Assembly: GCF_030409055.1 (NCBI RefSeq)
Contig: NZ_CP116619.1
Coordinates: forward strand, 405,628-469,627
Length of the DNA: 64,000 bases
Reading direction: 5' to 3'
Source of the DNA: Trichocoleus desertorum NBK24
GTDB taxonomy: Bacteria > Cyanobacteriota > Cyanobacteriia > FACHB-46
In this document: one piece after another, positions 60,756 to 64,000 of the stretch
Layout of the letters: each line of letters starts with the position of its first letter
How positions within the stretch are numbered: position 1 is the stretch's first letter
Notes under the pieces: model-generated
What the model was told of the DNA's origin: nothing
The model's database searches: none
What the model saw: only the letters and a program-made list of their open reading frames with translations
Made by a program: the position numbers and the translations under genes

Positions 60756-62039
60756 ATGAACAATCACTATTCAGTCATTATTGTGGGTGGAGGTCAGGCA
60801 GGACTCTCCATGAGCTATTGCTTGAAGGAGAGAGGCATTGATCACATTGTTTTTGAGAAGAACAAAATTGGCTATGCTTGGCGTACTAAACGCTGGGACT
60901 CCTTTTGTTTAGTTACACCCAATTGGCAATGTAAGCTCCCAGGCTATGCCTATCCAGGCGATGATCCTCATGGTTTCATGCAGAAAGACGAAATTGTGCA
61001 ATATATCGAAGCTTATGCTGCCTCTTTCGATCCTCCCATTCAGCAAGGTGTTGAGGTATTAAAGCTTAGTCAGAATGTAGCCAAGAACTTCTTTGAGGTG
61101 ATAACTTCCATCGAAGAATACACGGCTGACCAGGTAGTCGTGGCATCCGGTAGCTATCATCTCCCTAAGGTGCCAAAGATTGCTGAACGGCTCCCTAAAA
61201 ACATCACGCAACTTCACGCCTCAGAATATAAAAACTCCCAGTGTTTACCACCTGGAGCCGTGTTAGTCGTGGGTACGGGGCAATCAGGATGTCAAATTGC
61301 TGAAGATCTTCATTTGGCTGGTAGACAAGTACATCTCTGTGTGGGGAGTGCGCCGCGATCGCCCCGACGTTACCGAGGTAAAGATGTGGTTGATTGGCTA
61401 GACCAGATGGGATATTACGATTTGTCGATTGAAGAACATCCCCAAAAAGAGAAAGTGAGAGCCAAAGCGAATCACTATGTCACAGGGCGGGATGGCGGTC
61501 GAGAAATTGATTTGCGACAATTTGCCCTAGAAGGAATGCAGTTGTATGGCAGGCTGAAGGATATTAGCGATCGCCAGTTGGAATTCTGGGATAACTTACA
61601 GCAAAATTTGGATCAAGCCGATGCGGTGGCGAAAAGTATCAAGAAAACCATTGATGGATTCATTGAGAAAAACCAGATTGAGGCTCCGACAGAACCTGCT
61701 TACCATCCAGTTTGGCAGCCTAAGCACTCGATTCTGAATCTAGACTATGCTCAAGCCAACATCAGTGCGGTGATTTGGTGTACTGGGTATCAGTCTGATT
61801 TTAGTTGGGTGGAGGTGCCTGTCTTTGATGGCAAGGGGTATCCAGGTCATGAACGCGGTGTAACCGGGGTGTGGGGACTGTATTTTCTAGGGCTTCCTTG
61901 GCTTTACACTTGGGGGTCAGGCCGCTTTTCTGGGATCGCCCGTGACGCCAGTTATCTGGCTGATTACATCGTCGCCAGGAAGAAGGTGTCTTACCCCAAT
62001 GACTGGAGTGTGGTCAATGAATTTTTGCTGGGTTCGTAG
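60756..62039 (+). CDS. MSMEG_0569 family flavin-dependent oxidoreductase
   Basis: 427 residues, flavin-monooxygenase fold. FAD motif IIVGGGQAGLSMSYCL (9-24), ENG-equivalent VFEKNKIGYAWRTKRWDSF, NADP motif VLVVGTGQSGCQIAEDL (near 170), and C-terminal VIWCTGYQSDFSW. The head and the WRTKRWDSFCLVTPNWQ block match the MSMEG_0569-type enzymes of the conserved Nit1 gene cluster. Its partners in that cluster follow downstream, but it has its own NtcA-type promoter. The substrate is unknown; it may oxidise the amine or nitrile-related compound handled by Nit1. Confidence 0.92.
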   Translation: MNNHYSVIIVGGGQAGLSMSYCLKERGIDHIVFEKNKIGYAWRTKRWDSFCLVTPNWQCKLPGYAYPGDDPHGFMQKDEIVQYIEAYAASFDPPIQQGVEVLKLSQNVAKNFFEVITSIEEYTADQVVVASGSYHLPKVPKIAERLPKNITQLHASEYKNSQCLPPGAVLVVGTGQSGCQIAEDLHLAGRQVHLCVGSAPRSPRRYRGKDVVDWLDQMGYYDLSIEEHPQKEKVRAKANHYVTGRDGGREIDLRQFALEGMQLYGRLKDISDRQLEFWDNLQQNLDQADAVAKSIKKTIDGFIEKNQIEAPTEPAYHPVWQPKHSILNLDYAQANISAVIWCTGYQSDFSWVEVPVFDGKGYPGHERGVTGVWGLYFLGLPWLYTWGSGRFSGIARDASYLADYIVARKKVSYPNDWSVVNEFLLGS

Positions 62040-62175
62040 TCTAGATATGCGCCATTGGTGACCTAGCGAAATCGATAGGTACTTGGATAGATTTTGTATA
62101 GTTTGTAGCATTGTGGTCTGAGAAATAGATCGAGCGATCGCCCCTCCTAGCCTTATTGATAGAGTTAAAGCCTTC

Positions 62176-62217
62176 GTAGTGAGGGATACAAAGATCTCCG
62201 CAACTAGCCCTTAATCT
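62176..62217 (+). promoter_or_regulatory. NtcA-activated promoter 2
   Basis: GTA (62176) - 8 bases - TAC (62187) - exactly 22 bases - TAATCT (62212), the same NtcA consensus, 26 bases before the Sll0783-family ATG. The surrounding sequence (CCTTATTG upstream, TTAATCTGGCAACAC at and after the -10 box) nearly repeats that of promoter 1. Confidence 0.9.
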
Positions 62218-62242
62218 GGCAACACCATTCAAGGAAAAAGAG

Positions 62243-62725
62243 ATGCCTGAAGTAACTACTCCTGCTCATCAAGTTGGTGATTTCTTTGTTGATTACGAAG
62301 AGAAGGTTTTTCCTGATGTCAAAGCCGAACCTGGTGAGAAAGCATTGGTGACATTCCACACCGTTGCCTTTGAAGGATCGATCGGTTTTGTTAATCTATT
62401 GCAAGCTACACGCCTACTGCGTAAAGGATTCGAGACTTCTATCTTGCTGTATGGCCCTGGCGTAACTTTGGGGGTGCAGCGGGGATTTCCTAAGTTAGGA
62501 GATGCCGCTTTTCCTGGGCATCAAAACTTTAATGACCAAATCAGCAAGTTTATGGCAGAAGGTGGCAAAGTTTATGCCTGCCGATTTGCTCTACAAGCTT
62601 TGTACGGTCATGGTGAACCCTCCCTGATTCCTGGTATCCGTCCCATCAATCCTCTGGATGTACTGGATCTAGTGCTGCTGCATCGCAAAGATGGAGCCTT
62701 GATTTTAGATACTTGGACCTTGTAA
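62243..62725 (+). CDS. MSMEG_0572/Sll0783 family nitrogen-starvation response protein
   Basis: 160 residues, soluble, DsrE/DsrF-like fold. [75 protein letters not shown] and the C-terminal [18 protein letters not shown] match the Sll0783 group. In Synechocystis this gene is induced by nitrogen starvation under NtcA and is needed for polyhydroxybutyrate accumulation. AAGGA lies 7 bases before the ATG. The Nit1 gene starts 3 bases after its stop. Confidence 0.94.
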   Translation: MPEVTTPAHQVGDFFVDYEEKVFPDVKAEPGEKALVTFHTVAFEGSIGFVNLLQATRLLRKGFETSILLYGPGVTLGVQRGFPKLGDAAFPGHQNFNDQISKFMAEGGKVYACRFALQALYGHGEPSLIPGIRPINPLDVLDLVLLHRKDGALILDTWTL

Positions 62726-62728
62726 ACA

Positions 62729-63718
62729 ATGAATGATTCCCATACCATTCGAGCCGCAGCCGTACAGATTAGCCCAGTTTTGTTTAGTCGAGATGGCACC
62801 ACAGAGAAGGTGTTGCAGGCGATCGCTAAGGCTGCCAAAGCAGGGGTGCAACTGATCGTTTTCCCTGAGACTTTTATCCCTTATTATCCTTACTTCTCCT
62901 TTGTGCAGCCGCCCGTTCTCATGGGGCAGGAACATATGCGGCTGTATGAAGAAGCGGTGACCGTGCCTGGGCCAGTGGTAGATGCGGTGAGCAGAGCGGC
63001 TCGTTCTTATGCAATGGTGGTGGTGCTCGGAGTTAATGAGCGAGATCATGGCTCCCTTTACAACACACAGCTAATTTTTGATGCCGACGGCACTCTATTG
63101 TTGAAACGGCGCAAGATTACACCCACCTATCATGAGCGGATGGTGTGGGGGCAAGGAGATGGTTCTGGCTTGAGGGTTGTGGAGACAGCAGTAGGAAAAT
63201 TGGGTGCCTTGGCTTGCTGGGAGCACTACAATCCTTTGGCTCGATTCGCCCTCATGGCTCAGCATGAACAAATTCACTGTGCTCAATTTCCCGGTTCCTT
63301 AGTAGGGCAGATTTTTGCCGACCAGATTGAAGTCACGATTCGTCATCATGCCTTGGAGGCGGGCTGTTTCGTGGTTAATGCCACAGGTTGGCTTTCTCCA
63401 GAGCAAGTCGGTCAGATCACCTCTGATGAGAAGCTGCAACGGGTGCTCAGTGGTGGTTGTAATACCACAATTATCGGGCCTGAAGGCAATCATCTTTGTC
63501 CACCGATTACAGAAGGTGAGGGGATGGCGATCGCTGATCTAGATTTCTCCTTGATTACGAAACGGAAACGCATGATGGATTGTGTGGGTCACTATTCCCG
63601 CCCAGAGTTGCTGCAATTGCAAGCCAATTTAGAGGCTCAGACAGTGATGGCAGAATCTCCCGATATCGGTCCAGTAACCGAAATACCCCTTGATTCTTCC
63701 CTACAACCTATTCCCTAA
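62729..63718 (+). CDS. nit1: Nit1-type nitrilase
   Basis: 329 residues, carbon-nitrogen hydrolase superfamily. Catalytic triad: Glu47 in VFPETFIP, Lys129 in [16 protein letters not shown] and Cys163 in ACWEHYNPL, with the nitrilase-specific CWEHY block rather than the amidase CYD type. It hydrolyses a nitrile to an acid and ammonia; the natural substrate of the Nit1 cluster is unknown. Only 3 bases separate it from the Sll0783-family gene, so both are read from the NtcA-type promoter at 62176. Confidence 0.95.
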   Translation: MNDSHTIRAAAVQISPVLFSRDGTTEKVLQAIAKAAKAGVQLIVFPETFIPYYPYFSFVQPPVLMGQEHMRLYEEAVTVPGPVVDAVSRAARSYAMVVVLGVNERDHGSLYNTQLIFDADGTLLLKRRKITPTYHERMVWGQGDGSGLRVVETAVGKLGALACWEHYNPLARFALMAQHEQIHCAQFPGSLVGQIFADQIEVTIRHHALEAGCFVVNATGWLSPEQVGQITSDEKLQRVLSGGCNTTIIGPEGNHLCPPITEGEGMAIADLDFSLITKRKRMMDCVGHYSRPELLQLQANLEAQTVMAESPDIGPVTEIPLDSSLQPIP

Positions 63719-63730
63719 CTGCAACACTGC

Positions 63731-64000
63731 ATGGAAAAACCACCTCTACCACCCTTTACCCTGGAAACAGCAAAAGCCAAAGTTCAAGCCGCCGAAGATG
63801 CTTGGAACACTCGCGATCCGCAAAAGGTTGCCTTGGCTTACACAGAGGATTCCCAATGGCGCAATCGAGCTGAATTCTTTAGTGGGCGAGATGCGATCGC
63901 GGCTTTTCTGAAGCGCAAGTGGGCCAAGGAGTTAGATTACCGTCTCAAAAAGGAGCTTTGGAGCTTTACAGAGAATCGGATCTCGGTGCGATTTGAGTAT
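63731..64000 (+). CDS. DUF1348 (NTF2/SnoaL-like) protein, 3' end outside the window
   Basis: 90 codons to the window edge: [76 protein letters not shown], then ISVRFEY. This is the N-terminal half of the DUF1348 family (about 150 residues when complete), a small barrel of the NTF2/SnoaL type of unknown activity. It starts 12 bases after the nit1 stop and so belongs to the same transcript. Confidence 0.88.
   Translation, partial: MEKPPLPPFTLETAKAKVQAAEDAWNTRDPQKVALAYTEDSQWRNRAEFFSGRDAIAAFLKRKWAKELDYRLKKELWSFTENRISVRFEY

Noticed and set aside
1-64000. The many GCGATCGC palindromes as operators
   Set aside because: They occur throughout coding and non-coding DNA in the manner of the HIP1 repeat of cyanobacteria and carry no local regulatory information by themselves.
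1-64000. tRNA or rRNA genes
   Set aside because: No cloverleaf-like TTCGA-containing arms outside coding genes and no rRNA sequence were found by eye.

Overview
The window is chromosomal DNA of a cyanobacterium, most likely filamentous or at least developmentally complex. The palindrome GCGATCGC (HIP1) is scattered through almost every gene. Several families are typical of cyanobacteria: a CHAT-STAND-WD40 giant, DUF1822, a WH2-annotated membrane protein, a TIGR02921 PEP-CTERM protein, a Sll0783/Nit1 cluster and ECF-like sigma proteins. No rRNA, tRNA or CRISPR array was seen.

Layout. 1-7.4 kb: end of a sensor kinase, an erythromycin-esterase-like protein, DUF4142, a GST and dienelactone hydrolase pair, serC, a DOPA-dioxygenase-like protein and small proteins. 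7.7-21 kb: sugar region. A minus-strand operon (GH2 glycosidase, galT, a degenerate M24 peptidase homologue, galK) plus galE make up a Leloir galactose pathway. On the plus strand lie a glycosyltransferase, UDP-galactopyranose mutase (glf) and a GH1::RmlD fusion, which would use UDP-galactose for a surface glycan. 21-33.7 kb: SDR, DUF72, VKOR-like protein, a 997-residue membrane protein with six internal repeats, CheB and a hybrid histidine kinase, VOC protein, sigma-like protein, TPR protein and pyrC.

33.7-41.2 kb is a decaying, transposon-scarred region. Two diverged lepB (signal peptidase I) remnants form direct repeats around a vanadium-haloperoxidase/PAP2 gene. They are followed by ynfA, a TonB-dependent receptor, an intact ISAzo13-type element abutting a truncated second transposase, and a BlaI-type repressor that has lost its N-terminus next to that transposase, still coupled to its M56 (BlaR-like) partner.

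42-64 kb: DUF2267, DUF3891, an SMR pump, then a minus-strand three-gene operon (sigma-like protein, DUF1822, CHAT-NTPase-14xWD40). After it come a WH2-annotated membrane protein and the TIGR02921 VIT/vWA protein, a free-standing DUF4347 domain, an ATP-dependent DNA ligase, a hemerythrin protein, and a GAF-LuxR regulator. The window closes with a nitrogen-starvation cluster: MSMEG_0569-type flavoprotein, Sll0783 family protein, Nit1 nitrilase and a DUF1348 protein cut by the window edge. It is driven by two near-duplicate promoters that each match the NtcA-activated consensus GTA-N8-TAC-N22-TAN3T exactly, the clearest regulatory signal in the window.
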